Origin: Hyphomonadaceae bacterium BRH_c29
GTDB taxonomy: Bacteria; Pseudomonadota; Alphaproteobacteria; Caulobacterales; Hyphomonadaceae
Length of the DNA stretch: 64,000 bases
Assembly: GCA_000961695.1 (NCBI GenBank)
Contig: LADW01000032.1
Coordinates: forward strand, 1 to 64,000
Direction: 5' to 3'
Shown here: piece after piece, positions 10,162 to 19,428 of the stretch
Layout of the letters: every line of letters begins with the position of its first letter
How positions within the stretch are numbered: the first letter of the stretch is position 1
Made by a program: the position numbers and the translations under genes
Notes under the pieces: model-generated
Told to the model about the DNA's origin: nothing
Seen by the model: only the letters and a program-made list of their open reading frames with translations
Database searches by the model: none

Positions 10162-10978
10162 GGGTATTGTCAGGGCAAACGGCCTTGAGGCACAGGGCTG
10201 AGGCGGTTAGCCTCGCGAAATGGCCAAGAACCCGTTTCGCTATTTCAAGACGTCACCCGAAATCATTCAACTGGGCGTGCTGATGTATGTCCGATTCCCG
10301 CTGTCTTTGCGGAATGTCGAAGACCTTCTTCACGAACGCGGTATCGATGTCTGTCACGAAAGTGTTCGGCTCTGGGTCGACCGGTTTGGCACATACTTCG
10401 CACACAAGATCCGGAAAAGGCGTTCAGAAGCGATGCGGCAGAGTCCGCAATGGCAGTGGCACTTGGATGAGGTTTTCGTGAAGATCCGTGGGCAGACTCA
10501 TTATCTTTGGCGCGCTGTCGATCATGAAGGTGAAGTCTTGGAATCTTACGTTACAAAGACCCGGGACAAGGCTTCTGCATTGAAATTCCTTAAGAAAGCT
10601 ATGAGGCGGTATGGAAATCCACATGTCGTGGTGACGGACAAATGTCCATCATATCGGGCGGCCATGAAAGTGATCGGGAGCGAAGGTCGCCAGGAAACTG
10701 GCCGGCATCTCAACAATCGCGCCGAGAATTCTCACTTACCGTTCCGAAGGCGAGAGCGGGCGATGTCCCGTTTCCGGCGCATGCGAAGTTTGCAAAAGTT
10801 CGTCTCAGTTCATTCGTCAGTGTACAATCACTTCAACTTCGAAAGGCACATCAACACCAGAATCCGGTTCAAACAGAAACGCGACGCCGCCCTTCGCGAA
10901 TGGCGCGACCTTCTCGTCGCCTAGCACCTGCTCGTTCGCGAATATCGGAGACTGGTTCGCATTAGACTGACAGCACCC
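10162..10978 (+). mobile_element. IS6-type insertion sequence, copy 1 (apparently intact)
   Basis: About 817 bp with one transposase gene. The left end GGGTATTGTCAG and the inverted right end GGGTGCTGTCAG match at 10 of 12 positions. The octamers next to the two ends (GCTGGCGA and TGAAACGC) differ, so no target duplication is seen, consistent with a later deletion or recombination beside the element. Size and single DDE gene fit the IS6 family. Confidence 0.85.
10220..10924 (+). CDS. IS6-family DDE transposase, copy 1
   Basis: A 234-residue transposase with an intact catalytic triad in its usual setting: Asp in WHLDEVFVKI, Asp in VVVTDKCPSY and Glu in NNRAENSHLPFRRRERAM. The N-terminus FRYFKTSPEIIQLGVLMYVRFPLSLRN and the helix-turn-helix ERGIDVCHESVRLWVDRFG are typical of the IS6/IS26-like group. 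It catalyses copy-in (cointegrate) transposition in the family. ATG at 10220 aligns with the start remnants of the other copies in the window. This is the only copy here likely to make a full protein. Confidence 0.93.
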   Translation: MAKNPFRYFKTSPEIIQLGVLMYVRFPLSLRNVEDLLHERGIDVCHESVRLWVDRFGTYFAHKIRKRRSEAMRQSPQWQWHLDEVFVKIRGQTHYLWRAVDHEGEVLESYVTKTRDKASALKFLKKAMRRYGNPHVVVTDKCPSYRAAMKVIGSEGRQETGRHLNNRAENSHLPFRRRERAMSRFRRMRSLQKFVSVHSSVYNHFNFERHINTRIRFKQKRDAALREWRDLLVA

Positions 10979-10979
10979 T

Positions 10980-11180
10980 GAAACGCGCGAAGCGCTTCGT
11001 CCTGAGAGAGAGTGGGAGGGCGCGGACCTTCCGATCGAGCCGTCCTATCGAAGCGCGATCAACCTGCCTGTAAACCAGCTGCGTGATCCCGCATTGTTCG
11101 AAGAGGATGGAAAGACCTACCTTCTATATGCGGTGAAGGGTGAGCAAGGTATCGCGATCGCCGAAATAAATATACCATAA
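10980..11180 (+). pseudogene. C-terminal fragment of a glycosidase-like (beta-propeller) gene
   Basis: From the right end of IS copy 1 an open frame of 66 codons runs to TAA at 11178-11180. It reads ETREALRPEREWEGADLPIE, then PSYRSAINLPVNQLRDPALF, EEDGKTYLLYAVKGEQ and GIAIAEINIP. The LRDPALFEEDGKTYLLYAVKGE pattern is typical of GH43/GH117-like five-bladed propeller proteins. There is no start codon context; everything upstream is replaced by the IS. IS copy 2 begins three bases after the stop. It is a remnant, not a functional gene. Confidence 0.6.
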
Positions 11181-11183
11181 AGA

Positions 11184-11996
11184 GGTATTGTCTGGCTTAT
11201 CGATCTCGAGACTGCGCGTCTTGGAGAGGGAAGGGACAGAAACTAGCGAGGATGCTTCTCGCTACTTCAAGACGTCACCCGAAATCTTCCGACTTGGCGT
11301 CATGATGTACGTCAGGTTTCCGCTCTCATTGCGTAATTTGGAAGATCTGCTCCATGAGCGAGGGATCGACATCTGCCATGAGACGGTCCGTCACCGGGTG
11401 GACCGCTTCGGCACTTACTTCGCGCACAAGATCCGAAAGCGCCGATCGGAGGACATGAAGCAAAGTCCGCAATGGCAATGGCACCTGAACGAGGTCTTTG
11501 TGAAGATCCGTGGTCAGACTCACTACCTTTTGCGCGCGGTTGATCATGAGGGGAGGTGCTCGAGTCGTATGTAACAAAGACTCGGGACAAGGCTTCCGCA
11601 TTGAAGTTTCTAAAGAAAGCTATGAAGCGATATGGGAATCCCCACGCCGCGGTGACGGACAGGTACCGATCGTATCGGGCTGCCATGAGGGTGATTGGAA
11701 ATGCGGGCGCCAGAAGCGTGGCCGGCATTTGAACAATCGCGCTAAAAAATCCCCCCTGGCGTTTCGACGAAGAGAGCGGGCGATGTCCCGTTTCCGGCGC
11801 ATGCGAAGTCTCCAGAAGTTCGTTTCGATCCATTCGTCTGTGTACAATCACTTCAACCACCAAAGGAACATTGAGAGCAGGGTCAGGTTCAAATCGCTAC
11901 GAGACGCTGCTCTTCTCGAATGGCGCGAGCTGATCGCTGCCTAAGACCTGCTCGTTCGCGAAAACGGAGACTGGCTCGAGTTAGGCTGACACCACC
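11184..11996 (+). mobile_element. IS6-type element, copy 2 (defective)
   Basis: About 813 bp, bounded by GGTATTGTCTGG on the left and an inverted GGTGGTGTCAGC on the right. It is clearly related to copy 1 throughout, but its transposase is frameshifted and has lost catalytic residues. Confidence 0.75.
11251..11944 (+). pseudogene. IS6-family transposase, copy 2, frameshifted
   Basis: The frame is homologous to copy 1 from RYFKTSPEIFRLGVMMYVRF up to LLRAVDHEG (about 11553). It then shifts after a short indel in GAGGGGAGGTGCTCGAG and hits a stop at 11572-11574. Homology resumes in other frames and ends ...ALLEWRELIAA at 11944. Besides the frameshift, the first catalytic Asp is Asn (HLNEVF) and the Glu region reads NNRAKKSPLA instead of NNRAENSHLP, so the element was already inactive. 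The ancestral start codon is not preserved. Confidence 0.85.
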
Positions 11997-12074
11997 AATA
12001 GGGACAATTCACGGCTTACGTTTGGGTTGGTCATCCAAGCAAAGAAGCCTGCACGAAAACATACCTCTCATAAA

Positions 12075-12094
12075 TTCATTATAACCAGAGTGAA
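12075..12094. promoter_or_regulatory. Operator-like site upstream of the TonB receptor
   Basis: TTCATTA-TAACCA-GAGTGAA has the same 7-6-7 layout and an identical right half as the two sites at 22578 and 22618. It lies 83 bases upstream of the receptor start. It is a candidate binding site for the TetR protein encoded at 22865. Confidence 0.45.
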
Positions 12095-12137
12095 GATTAT
12101 TGACAGGGTCATCGATTTGCTCTCAAACGGTGTGTGA

Positions 12138-12157
12138 AAAGCGGGAAACACCGCTTT
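12138..12157. promoter_or_regulatory. Perfect inverted repeat in the receptor leader
   Basis: AAAGCGG-GAAACA-CCGCTTT is a perfect 7-bp inverted repeat with a 6-base loop, just upstream of the Shine-Dalgarno GGGAGG at 12164-12169. It could be an mRNA hairpin or another operator. Confidence 0.4.
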
Positions 12158-12177
12158 CATAAAGGGAGGATAATCTA

Positions 12178-14454
12178 ATGACTCTAAGGTCAATGGCGTC
12201 AGCCTATGCAATTTCATTCGCTGTTCTCGGCGCGCCCGCCTTCGCACAGCAGGTAGCGCCCGCCGATGAGGCGACGAACGAACCGGCCGTCAATGAGGCC
12301 CGTCAGGATACCGTCATCGTGACCGCGACCCGGCGGGAGCAGAGCCTGCAGGACGTGCCGCTGGCCGTCACGGCCTTCCAGCAGGAAGCGATGTCGGAAA
12401 AAGGCATCGTCAGCTATGACGGCCTCGCCCGCGAAACGCCAGGCATCGTGCTGAACCAGCCGACAGCCAACTTCAACACAATCACCACGCGTGGCATCGC
12501 CACCAATGGTTACGGCGCCAACCTGCAGGCTGCGACCGCGATCTACATCAACGAGCTTCCGATCTCCTCGAACGGCAACTCGACCATTCTCGACCCGACC
12601 CTGTTCGACGTGGAGCGGGTGGAAGTGCTGCGCGGGCCGCAGGGCACACTGTTCGGCGCGAACTCGCTGTCCGGCGCGGTACGCATCCTCACAAAGAAGC
12701 CTAATCCGAACAAGTTCGAAGCGTCCACGCTAGTCGACTTTGGCCTGACGGACGGCGATGCCCTCCGTCAGCGTTACAACGGCATGGTCAACGTGCCGCT
12801 CGTCTCGGACCAGCTGGCTCTGCGGGTCGTTGGCTTCTACCGCAATGAGGACGGTTGGGTGGACAACCTTGGCACCGGTATAAAGGGCGCGAACTCCCTG
12901 AAGGCGGTCGGTGGACGCGCGCACCTGCTGTGGGAACCGACCAGCAAATTCGACCTCGGCTTGCTCATCATCCGCGAGGACAACGAACCTGCGGATTCGA
13001 GCCTCACCAACCCTGACCGGGGTGAGTTCATTCGCTATACGGACCGTCCTGACCTCTTCCAGTCCGACATGACCAGCTACAACCTGACAGCCAACTGGGA
13101 CATGGACTTCGCGACTCTTACCAGTTCCTCGAACTATTCCAAGATTGACGGCAAGTTCATTGTTGATCTGGCGGGGACGTTCGGCGGTTCCATTCCCTTC
13201 GCGCTCGATGCGGTTGGCCATGACGAAAACTTCGTTCAGGAAGTCCGTCTGGCTTCTGCGGATGGCGGAAACTGGGACTGGATCGTCGGTGGCTTCTACT
13301 TCAATAAACGTCGCGACATCGACTATGACTACCGCTCCTCGCAGGAATTCCTTGATACGCGCGGCCTGACAGGCTTGCCGGATGAGTATTACTATCGCTT
13401 CAAGGGGTATTTCGACGCCATCGAATCCGCTGCCTTCGGTGAGCTTACCTATCACTTCTCCGACAAGCTGTGGGCGACCGGTGGCCTGCGCTATACCGAA
13501 ACCTCGGTGCAGTCCCACACCCTTGCTGGCGGCTACAACTCCAACTACCTGGTCGCCGCGCTCTACGGTTTTACCAATACGGCCCTGACGATTACTCCGG
13601 TCACAGCCGCAGATGGGCTTAAGGTCAAAGCCGACAATCTGTCCTACAAGGCCAGTCTCTCTTACAAGCCGATGGACAACCTGACGACCTATGCGTCGAT
13701 TGCGACGGGCTTCCGTTCGCCGGTGGCGAACGCCCGAGCCGGTCTCGCCAGCGGGGTGGACCCCAACGACATTATCATCCCGAACGGGGCCGATTCTGAC
13801 ACGCTCGTCAGCTATGAGGTCGGCATGAAAGGTGCTTTCTTCGACCGCAAGCTGACCGCGAACCTCGCCGCCTACTACATCAACTGGGAAGACATCCAGG
13901 TTCAGGCCAACCGCCTGTCCGACCAGGCGCAATTCGCGACCAATATCGGCAAGGCCGTTAGCCAGGGCCTCGAATTCGAGATCGGCTACTATCCAGGCAA
14001 TGGATTCAGCCTGTTCGGGAACGGCTCGCTCAGCGACACAGAGATCACGGACCTGACCGATGAGGAAGCTGCAATCTCGGGGGCGGAGAAGGGCCTGCAA
14101 CTCGCCATGCCCGACTTCCAAGGGGCTATCACGGCTCGCTACGATTTCGCGATCAGCGACAAGGATGCCTTCGTGAGCGCAACGGCCGCCTATGTCGGTG
14201 AGTTCCCGGCCATGCTGCCGAATGTGCCGGGTCAACCCGGCGTGCCAGCCGCGACCTTTGACTACACCGACGCATACACTGTCGTGAATGCGCAGGCTGG
14301 CATCTCGAAGGACGACTGGAAAATAGTTGCTTATGTCGAGAACCTGTTTGACGACAAATCGATCACCTACGTCCACCCGGAAGGCTTCCTCGACAGCCGC
14401 TATGCCCGTTTGCGGCCGCTCACGGTTGGTGTGCGATTCAGCTACGAATACTGA
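12178..14454 (+). CDS. TonB-dependent outer-membrane receptor
   Basis: A 758-residue receptor with a signal peptide ending AFA-Q near residue 24 and a TonB-box-like segment DTVIVTATRREQSLQDVPLA. The plug domain (about 45-160) includes VERVEVLRGPQGTLFGANSLSGAVRI. A 22-strand-type barrel follows, ending in FSYEY with an aromatic C-terminus. There is no STN domain, so it is not itself a FecA-type signaller. ATG at 12178 has a strong Shine-Dalgarno. It heads a plus-strand set with two esterases and an acyl-CoA ligase, suggesting uptake of an ester or lipid-like substrate in place of, or besides, iron complexes. Confidence 0.93.
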   Translation: MTLRSMASAYAISFAVLGAPAFAQQVAPADEATNEPAVNEARQDTVIVTATRREQSLQDVPLAVTAFQQEAMSEKGIVSYDGLARETPGIVLNQPTANFNTITTRGIATNGYGANLQAATAIYINELPISSNGNSTILDPTLFDVERVEVLRGPQGTLFGANSLSGAVRILTKKPNPNKFEASTLVDFGLTDGDALRQRYNGMVNVPLVSDQLALRVVGFYRNEDGWVDNLGTGIKGANSLKAVGGRAHLLWEPTSKFDLGLLIIREDNEPADSSLTNPDRGEFIRYTDRPDLFQSDMTSYNLTANWDMDFATLTSSSNYSKIDGKFIVDLAGTFGGSIPFALDAVGHDENFVQEVRLASADGGNWDWIVGGFYFNKRRDIDYDYRSSQEFLDTRGLTGLPDEYYYRFKGYFDAIESAAFGELTYHFSDKLWATGGLRYTETSVQSHTLAGGYNSNYLVAALYGFTNTALTITPVTAADGLKVKADNLSYKASLSYKPMDNLTTYASIATGFRSPVANARAGLASGVDPNDIIIPNGADSDTLVSYEVGMKGAFFDRKLTANLAAYYINWEDIQVQANRLSDQAQFATNIGKAVSQGLEFEIGYYPGNGFSLFGNGSLSDTEITDLTDEEAAISGAEKGLQLAMPDFQGAITARYDFAISDKDAFVSATAAYVGEFPAMLPNVPGQPGVPAATFDYTDAYTVVNAQAGISKDDWKIVAYVENLFDDKSITYVHPEGFLDSRYARLRPLTVGVRFSYEY

Positions 14455-14476
14455 TCCGTTTTGGGGGAGAGACGTC

Positions 14477-16180
14477 ATGCTGAGATTGAACAGGTCGCCG
14501 GCTGAGGCGATACGCGGAAGACACTTTGGGGCGGTGCTTGCGCTATTGTTCGTATCGGCCACGTCTCTTTTGGCAGCAGGATGCGCAAGCGGACCTGCTG
14601 AGCCGGCAAGGAGCGTTGCCCTTGCGAACGCACCTGTCGGTGCCATTCGCGGAACGACAGAGAAGGGTGTGTCCGTATATCGTGGCATCCCTTATGCTCT
14701 GGCACCCACGGGAGAGCGTCGCTGGGCGCCACCAGTGGCGGTTCCGGACTGGGCTGAGCAGCGTGAGGCGCTGGCGTTCGGGCCGGCGTGTCCTCAGCCG
14801 GAATCCAGGCCCGGTAGCATATATTCAACGGAGCTGGGGCCGTTCTCCGAAGACTGCCTCAGCTTGAATATCTGGGCGCCAGAAAATGCGAGCAATGCGC
14901 CTGTGTTTGTCTGGATCCATGGCGGGTCGTTGACGTCAGGGGCGGGCAGTCAGGAGATGTATGACGGCGCCAGAATGGCGCGTGAACAGGGACTGATCGT
15001 CGTCACGCTCAACTACCGTTTGGGTATTCTGGGCTATCTTGCGCACCCCGGATTGAGCGCTGAATCTGCGCAGGGCATTTCAGGCAATTATGGCCTGATG
15101 GACCAGGAATTGGCGCTCGAATGGGTCAAACGCAATATCGCCGGGTTTGGCGGCAATCCCGATAATGTCACGGTCGCAGGCGAATCCGCAGGTGCACTCA
15201 GCGTTGTCCTGCTCATGATATCGCCGAAGGCGAAGGGCCTGTTCGACAAGGCCATTGCGCAAAGTGCGTACATGGTGACCATGGCTGCGTTGAAGGAAAC
15301 CGCAAATGGACTTCCGTCTGCGGAGTCTACGGGCGCCGAACTTGCGAAACGCATGGGCGCGTCAGACATCAAGGACCTTCGTTCGATGTCGGCAAAAGAG
15401 CTTGTATATAAGTCTACTAAAGCGGGCTTCTTCCCGTTCGCCGTGATCGATGACGTTTATCTGACCGACCAGATGGTTGCGAGTTTCGACAAGGGCGAAC
15501 AGGCTCCCGTCTCCGTTTTAGCTGGCTTCAATGAAGGAGAAATCCGCTCCTTGCGTTTTCTCTTGCCGCCTGTGCCTAAGCCGGATGCCTACGAGGCCGC
15601 TATCCGGAACGGGTATGGCGATCTCGCCGAGGCGTTCCTCGACATCTATCCATCAGATAGTCCGGAATCGAGCATGCTCGCGACAACCCGCGACGCAATG
15701 TATGGCTGGACTGCAGAACGTCTTGTGGCCTCGCAGACTGCGCGCGGGTATCCGTCATTCTTCTATTTGTTTGACCATGGGTATCCGGCGGCGAACCGTT
15801 CCGGACTCCACGCATTTCACGCGTCTGAAATCCCGTACATGTTCGGCACGGTCTCTGAGGCCGTCGCACCATGGCCAGAAATACCGGACACGGCAGAAGA
15901 GCGTGGCCTGTCAAAAGCGATGATGACGTATTGGGCAACCTTTGCTCGCGACGGACGTCCTGTCGTCCAAGACAGTGCAACGTGGCCAGCCTATGAAGAC
16001 CAGTCCACGGGCATGGTCTTCGCTGAGGCCCCGCAGCCTTGGCCCATGCTTTCCCGAAAGCGTTTTGACTTACATGAGGAAGTGGTGTGCCGCAGGCGCG
16101 CTGCAGGCAACATTCCATGGAATTGGAATGTTGGAATCCTCTCTCCCCCTTTGCCGCCTAAGGATTCAAAATGCCAATGA
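14477..16180 (+). CDS. Carboxylesterase type B, lipoprotein (copy A)
   Basis: A 567-residue alpha/beta-hydrolase. The N-terminus has a lipoprotein signal with lipobox LLAAGC, so it is likely membrane-anchored in the envelope. The oxyanion-hole segment WIHGGSLTSG, the nucleophile elbow VAGESAGALS and a His-bearing LHAFHASEIPYMFG near the C-terminus match type B carboxylesterases. It should hydrolyse carboxylic esters; the substrate is unknown. ATG 14477 gives the signal peptide; the frame is open upstream only within the receptor gene. It overlaps the following ligase by ten bases and resembles copy B at 17781 along its length, so the two are paralogues around the ligase. Confidence 0.9.
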   Translation: MLRLNRSPAEAIRGRHFGAVLALLFVSATSLLAAGCASGPAEPARSVALANAPVGAIRGTTEKGVSVYRGIPYALAPTGERRWAPPVAVPDWAEQREALAFGPACPQPESRPGSIYSTELGPFSEDCLSLNIWAPENASNAPVFVWIHGGSLTSGAGSQEMYDGARMAREQGLIVVTLNYRLGILGYLAHPGLSAESAQGISGNYGLMDQELALEWVKRNIAGFGGNPDNVTVAGESAGALSVVLLMISPKAKGLFDKAIAQSAYMVTMAALKETANGLPSAESTGAELAKRMGASDIKDLRSMSAKELVYKSTKAGFFPFAVIDDVYLTDQMVASFDKGEQAPVSVLAGFNEGEIRSLRFLLPPVPKPDAYEAAIRNGYGDLAEAFLDIYPSDSPESSMLATTRDAMYGWTAERLVASQTARGYPSFFYLFDHGYPAANRSGLHAFHASEIPYMFGTVSEAVAPWPEIPDTAEERGLSKAMMTYWATFARDGRPVVQDSATWPAYEDQSTGMVFAEAPQPWPMLSRKRFDLHEEVVCRRRAAGNIPWNWNVGILSPPLPPKDSKCQ

Positions 16181-17763
16181 TCGACGGTGCAATCCAGGAT
16201 TATGCACTCACGCTCGACAAGTTTCTTGACCATGCCGCCAAATGGCATCCCCTGACAGAAGTTGTAACTGCTCGCGCGGACGGAAGCATCACCCGAACAG
16301 GTTATGCTGGCTTGCGTGAGCGTGCCAAGCGCGTGACGGCCCTGCTTCATGATCTTGGCGTCAGGAAGGGCGACCGCGTTGCCACGTTGTCCTGGAACAC
16401 ACAGGCTCACATGGAGTGCTGGTACGCGGTGATGGGCCTGGGTGCGGTTTGCCATACGCTCAATCCGCGTCTTACCAGTGAGCAGCTGGCATGGATGCTC
16501 GGTCAGTCGGAAGCCGCGATATTGATTGTAAGCAGTGACTTGCAGTCATTGGCCACCAGCATCGTCGAAAATGCGCCGGGGATAACGAACGTTTTGGTGA
16601 TCGACCACGCTGACGGTGAGGCATTGGATGCTGCCTGTCTGCCATCTGTTCGAGTCCTCGAAGATGTGATTGCGGGCGCGCATGCCGATATCCCCTGGGG
16701 GAATTTTCCGGAAACCACCCCGTGCGGCCTGTGCTTCACTTCAGGCACCACCGGCGCGCCGAAAGGGGTGACATATACGCATCGCGGCAACTACCTTCAC
16801 ACCTTGCGCCAGTTGCAGGCGGACGTGTCCGGTATGACGTCGCATGATGTTGTCTTGCCTGTCGTGCCGATGTTTCACGCGAACGCGTGGGGCCTGCCGT
16901 TTTCCGCCCCTGCGACCGGCGCAAAGCTGGTTCTTCCCGGGCGTCATTCGGGTGGTAAGAGCCTTGCCAGGCTCATTGCGAATGAAGGTGTCACAATCGC
17001 GGTTGGGGTTCCGACCATCTGGACAGGGTTGATGGATTATCTCGATGCGAGCGGTATGGATCTGCCTTCGCTGAAGCGCATCATGGTAGGGGGCGCGCCG
17101 ATGCATCCTGTACTGATGAAGCGGATCGAGGACCGCGGCATCTGCGTGCAAACAACATGGGGCATGACTGAGTTATCGCCGCTTGGAACTGCTGCGCCGC
17201 CAGGCGACGAGCGCTCACCGGAAACAGCCGGTCGGCCGGCCGTGGGGCTCGATCTTATGGTGACCGATCATGCCGGCGAGCCACTCAGCATTCAGCGTGG
17301 TCAGGAGGGGCGACTCTGGGTGCGAGGCACGTCCGTCGTCTCGCGCTATTTTGGGCAGACTGAAAGTGCCACAAAAAATGGCTGGTTCGACACAGGCGAC
17401 CTCGCCGTTCTCAGCGAGGGCGGCCAGGTATTTATTACTGGCCGTTCCAAGGATCTTATCAAGTCGGGCGGCGAGTGGATCAATCCGGCTGAGATCGAGA
17501 CACTCGTATCACGGCTGCCGGAAGTCGCCCTTGCAGCTGTCGTCGGACGCGCGCATCCCAAATGGGGCGAGCGACCCGTGCTTATGGTCGAAATCAGGGA
17601 AGGATGCGAACTCAGCGACGAAGCGCTCCTCGCTGGACTGAGGGGCAAGGTCCCGAATTGGTGGCTGCCTGACGAAATCATTCGCCTTGGTTCAATGCCG
17701 CTGGCAGGCACCGGCAAGATAGACAAGCACAGCCTGCGGGACATGTGCGTCGCATCGGCGTGA
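16171..17763 (+). CDS. Medium/long-chain acyl-CoA ligase (AMP-forming)
   Basis: A 530-residue ANL ligase with P-loop FTSGTTGAPKGVTYTHRG (about residues 189-206), VPMFHANAWGLP, TTWGMTELSPLG, the GWFDTGDLAVL and GRSKDLIKSGGEWINPAEIE hinge motifs, and C-terminal PLAGTGKIDKHSLR with the catalytic Lys. The VPMFHANAWG and SGGEWI patterns match the AlkK/FadD3-like medium-chain branch. It probably activates the acid released by the flanking esterases. The start overlaps the upstream esterase, supporting co-transcription. Confidence 0.92.
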   Translation: MPMIDGAIQDYALTLDKFLDHAAKWHPLTEVVTARADGSITRTGYAGLRERAKRVTALLHDLGVRKGDRVATLSWNTQAHMECWYAVMGLGAVCHTLNPRLTSEQLAWMLGQSEAAILIVSSDLQSLATSIVENAPGITNVLVIDHADGEALDAACLPSVRVLEDVIAGAHADIPWGNFPETTPCGLCFTSGTTGAPKGVTYTHRGNYLHTLRQLQADVSGMTSHDVVLPVVPMFHANAWGLPFSAPATGAKLVLPGRHSGGKSLARLIANEGVTIAVGVPTIWTGLMDYLDASGMDLPSLKRIMVGGAPMHPVLMKRIEDRGICVQTTWGMTELSPLGTAAPPGDERSPETAGRPAVGLDLMVTDHAGEPLSIQRGQEGRLWVRGTSVVSRYFGQTESATKNGWFDTGDLAVLSEGGQVFITGRSKDLIKSGGEWINPAEIETLVSRLPEVALAAVVGRAHPKWGERPVLMVEIREGCELSDEALLAGLRGKVPNWWLPDEIIRLGSMPLAGTGKIDKHSLRDMCVASA

Positions 17764-17780
17764 AATCACGGAGACGTGTC

Positions 17781-19415
17781 ATGATAGCCAGTCTGAAAAC
17801 ATTGGCAGTGATGGCGCTGATTTCCGTTTCAGGATGCATCCTATCTGATGATGCAGCTCCTGTTGCGCCTGTTACTGCTAGCCCGACCGTCGACTTGCAG
17901 CAGGGGCAGCTTGTCGGCGTGCATGAGGGAGACCTTGAGGTCTTTCGCGGCATTCCTTATGCAGGGGCGCCGAGCGGGGAAGGGCGTTGGAAACCGCCGT
18001 CGCCTCCGCCAAATTGGTCAGGCGTGCGCGATGCCACCGCTTTCGGCCCAAGCTGCATTCAGCCCGCCGTGCCCGAGCGCAGCCTCTATTATGATCCGCC
18101 GCTTCAAACATCCGAAGACTGCCTGACCCTCAACATCTGGACGCAAGTTCGCTCTACCAAAGCACCGGTCATTGTGTGGATACACGGCGGATCGCTGCGG
18201 ATCGGTGGCAGCGCCCAGTCTATGTATGACGGATCGGAATTTGCGGGCAGGGGCGTTGTGTTTGTTTCCCTCAACTATCGTCTGGGAGCGCTTGGCTGGC
18301 TAGCGCATCCGGAGTTGAACGCTGAATCGCCCGACGGCATTTCCGGCAATTATGGATTGCTCGATCAGCTCGCGGCGCTTGAATGGGTCAGAGACAACAT
18401 ATCTGCCTTTGGCGGCGATCCCGCCAATGTCACCGTGATGGGGGAATCCGCCGGGGCGCTAAGCCTGACCTATCTTCTGACAAGTCCAAAGGCGGACGGT
18501 CTTTTCCAGAAAGCAATCATCCAGAGCCCAAATAGTCGGAATTTCCCGGAGCTGGGTGAAGCGGCTTATGGCGCGAAGCCTGCAGAGGAAATCGGCGCAT
18601 CAAGCCTCAGCGCGATGGGGTTCGCCAGTATCGAGGTCGCCCGCGAGGCGACAGCGCAGGAGATCACGGACAGAGCAGGGCAAGCCGGATTCATTCCGCA
18701 AGGCACGATTGAAGGTGACGTCCTTCCGTCTCAGATTATTGATTCATTCGACAAGGGTGCATTTGCAAAAGTGCCTGTGATTGCCGGGTTCAACAGCGGC
18801 GAAGTCCGCTCCCAGCGCCTGTTCCTGCCGCGCAAGCCGAAAGACTATGAAGCGGCGATCGTGGCGCGGTATGGCGAACTTTCGATTGATGTCCTCGCGC
18901 TGTATCCGGGTTCCGATGTAGACGCGTCCATGCTGGCGACGTTGCGCGACGGGATTTACGGGTGGGCGACCGAGCGGATCGTGCGCAAGGAGACCGAGGC
19001 GAATCAGCCAGCCTTTATGTACGTCTTTGATCATTGCTACCCGAGTGCCGAGAAGGCTGATCTCTGCGCGTTCCACGCGAGTGAACTACCGTTTGTTTTC
19101 GGCGCCCTTGATCCGGATCAGCTGTCACCTAACTGGCCGGTTCCTGATGGTGAGTATGACCAAACCATATCCAGCACCCTGCTCGATTACTGGACCTCCT
19201 TTGCTGCAACCGGGCAGCCTGAAAGCACCACGGGTCCGGTATGGCCCACTTATGGCGGCAATCAGGCTTACCTGAAGATCGGTAACGAACTGGAGGTCGG
19301 TACCAATCCCATGCCTGGCATGTTCGAATTGCACGAAGAGCTCGTGGGTCAGCGTAAGGCAGCCGGCGCGCCGTGGTTCCTCAATATCGGTCTCGGCGCG
19401 CCGCCATTGGAATAG
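17781..19415 (+). CDS. Carboxylesterase type B, lipoprotein (copy B)
   Basis: A 544-residue paralogue of the esterase at 14477. ATG 17781, behind GGAGACG, gives a lipoprotein signal (lipobox VSGC). Catalytic elements are WIHGGSLRIGG (oxyanion hole), VMGESAGALSLTYL (nucleophile Ser) and CAFHASELPFVFG (His region). Shared stretches with copy A include SMYDG, LNYRLG.LGWLAHP and DSFDKG. Two related esterases with different pocket sequences may split a multi-ester substrate or act on different chain lengths; this is inference. Confidence 0.9.
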   Translation: MIASLKTLAVMALISVSGCILSDDAAPVAPVTASPTVDLQQGQLVGVHEGDLEVFRGIPYAGAPSGEGRWKPPSPPPNWSGVRDATAFGPSCIQPAVPERSLYYDPPLQTSEDCLTLNIWTQVRSTKAPVIVWIHGGSLRIGGSAQSMYDGSEFAGRGVVFVSLNYRLGALGWLAHPELNAESPDGISGNYGLLDQLAALEWVRDNISAFGGDPANVTVMGESAGALSLTYLLTSPKADGLFQKAIIQSPNSRNFPELGEAAYGAKPAEEIGASSLSAMGFASIEVAREATAQEITDRAGQAGFIPQGTIEGDVLPSQIIDSFDKGAFAKVPVIAGFNSGEVRSQRLFLPRKPKDYEAAIVARYGELSIDVLALYPGSDVDASMLATLRDGIYGWATERIVRKETEANQPAFMYVFDHCYPSAEKADLCAFHASELPFVFGALDPDQLSPNWPVPDGEYDQTISSTLLDYWTSFAATGQPESTTGPVWPTYGGNQAYLKIGNELEVGTNPMPGMFELHEELVGQRKAAGAPWFLNIGLGAPPLE

Positions 19416-19428
19416 GTGTGTCTACGGG

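Noticed and set aside
10162-11996. Composite transposon with the two IS copies as ends
   Set aside because: The DNA between them is only a truncated gene tail, and the flanks of copy 1 show no target duplications; deletion remnants explain it better.
12730-14688. Long open frame on the minus strand (652 codons)
   Set aside because: It is antisense to the TonB receptor, an effect of high-GC codon bias; it has no family-like motifs or ribosome site.
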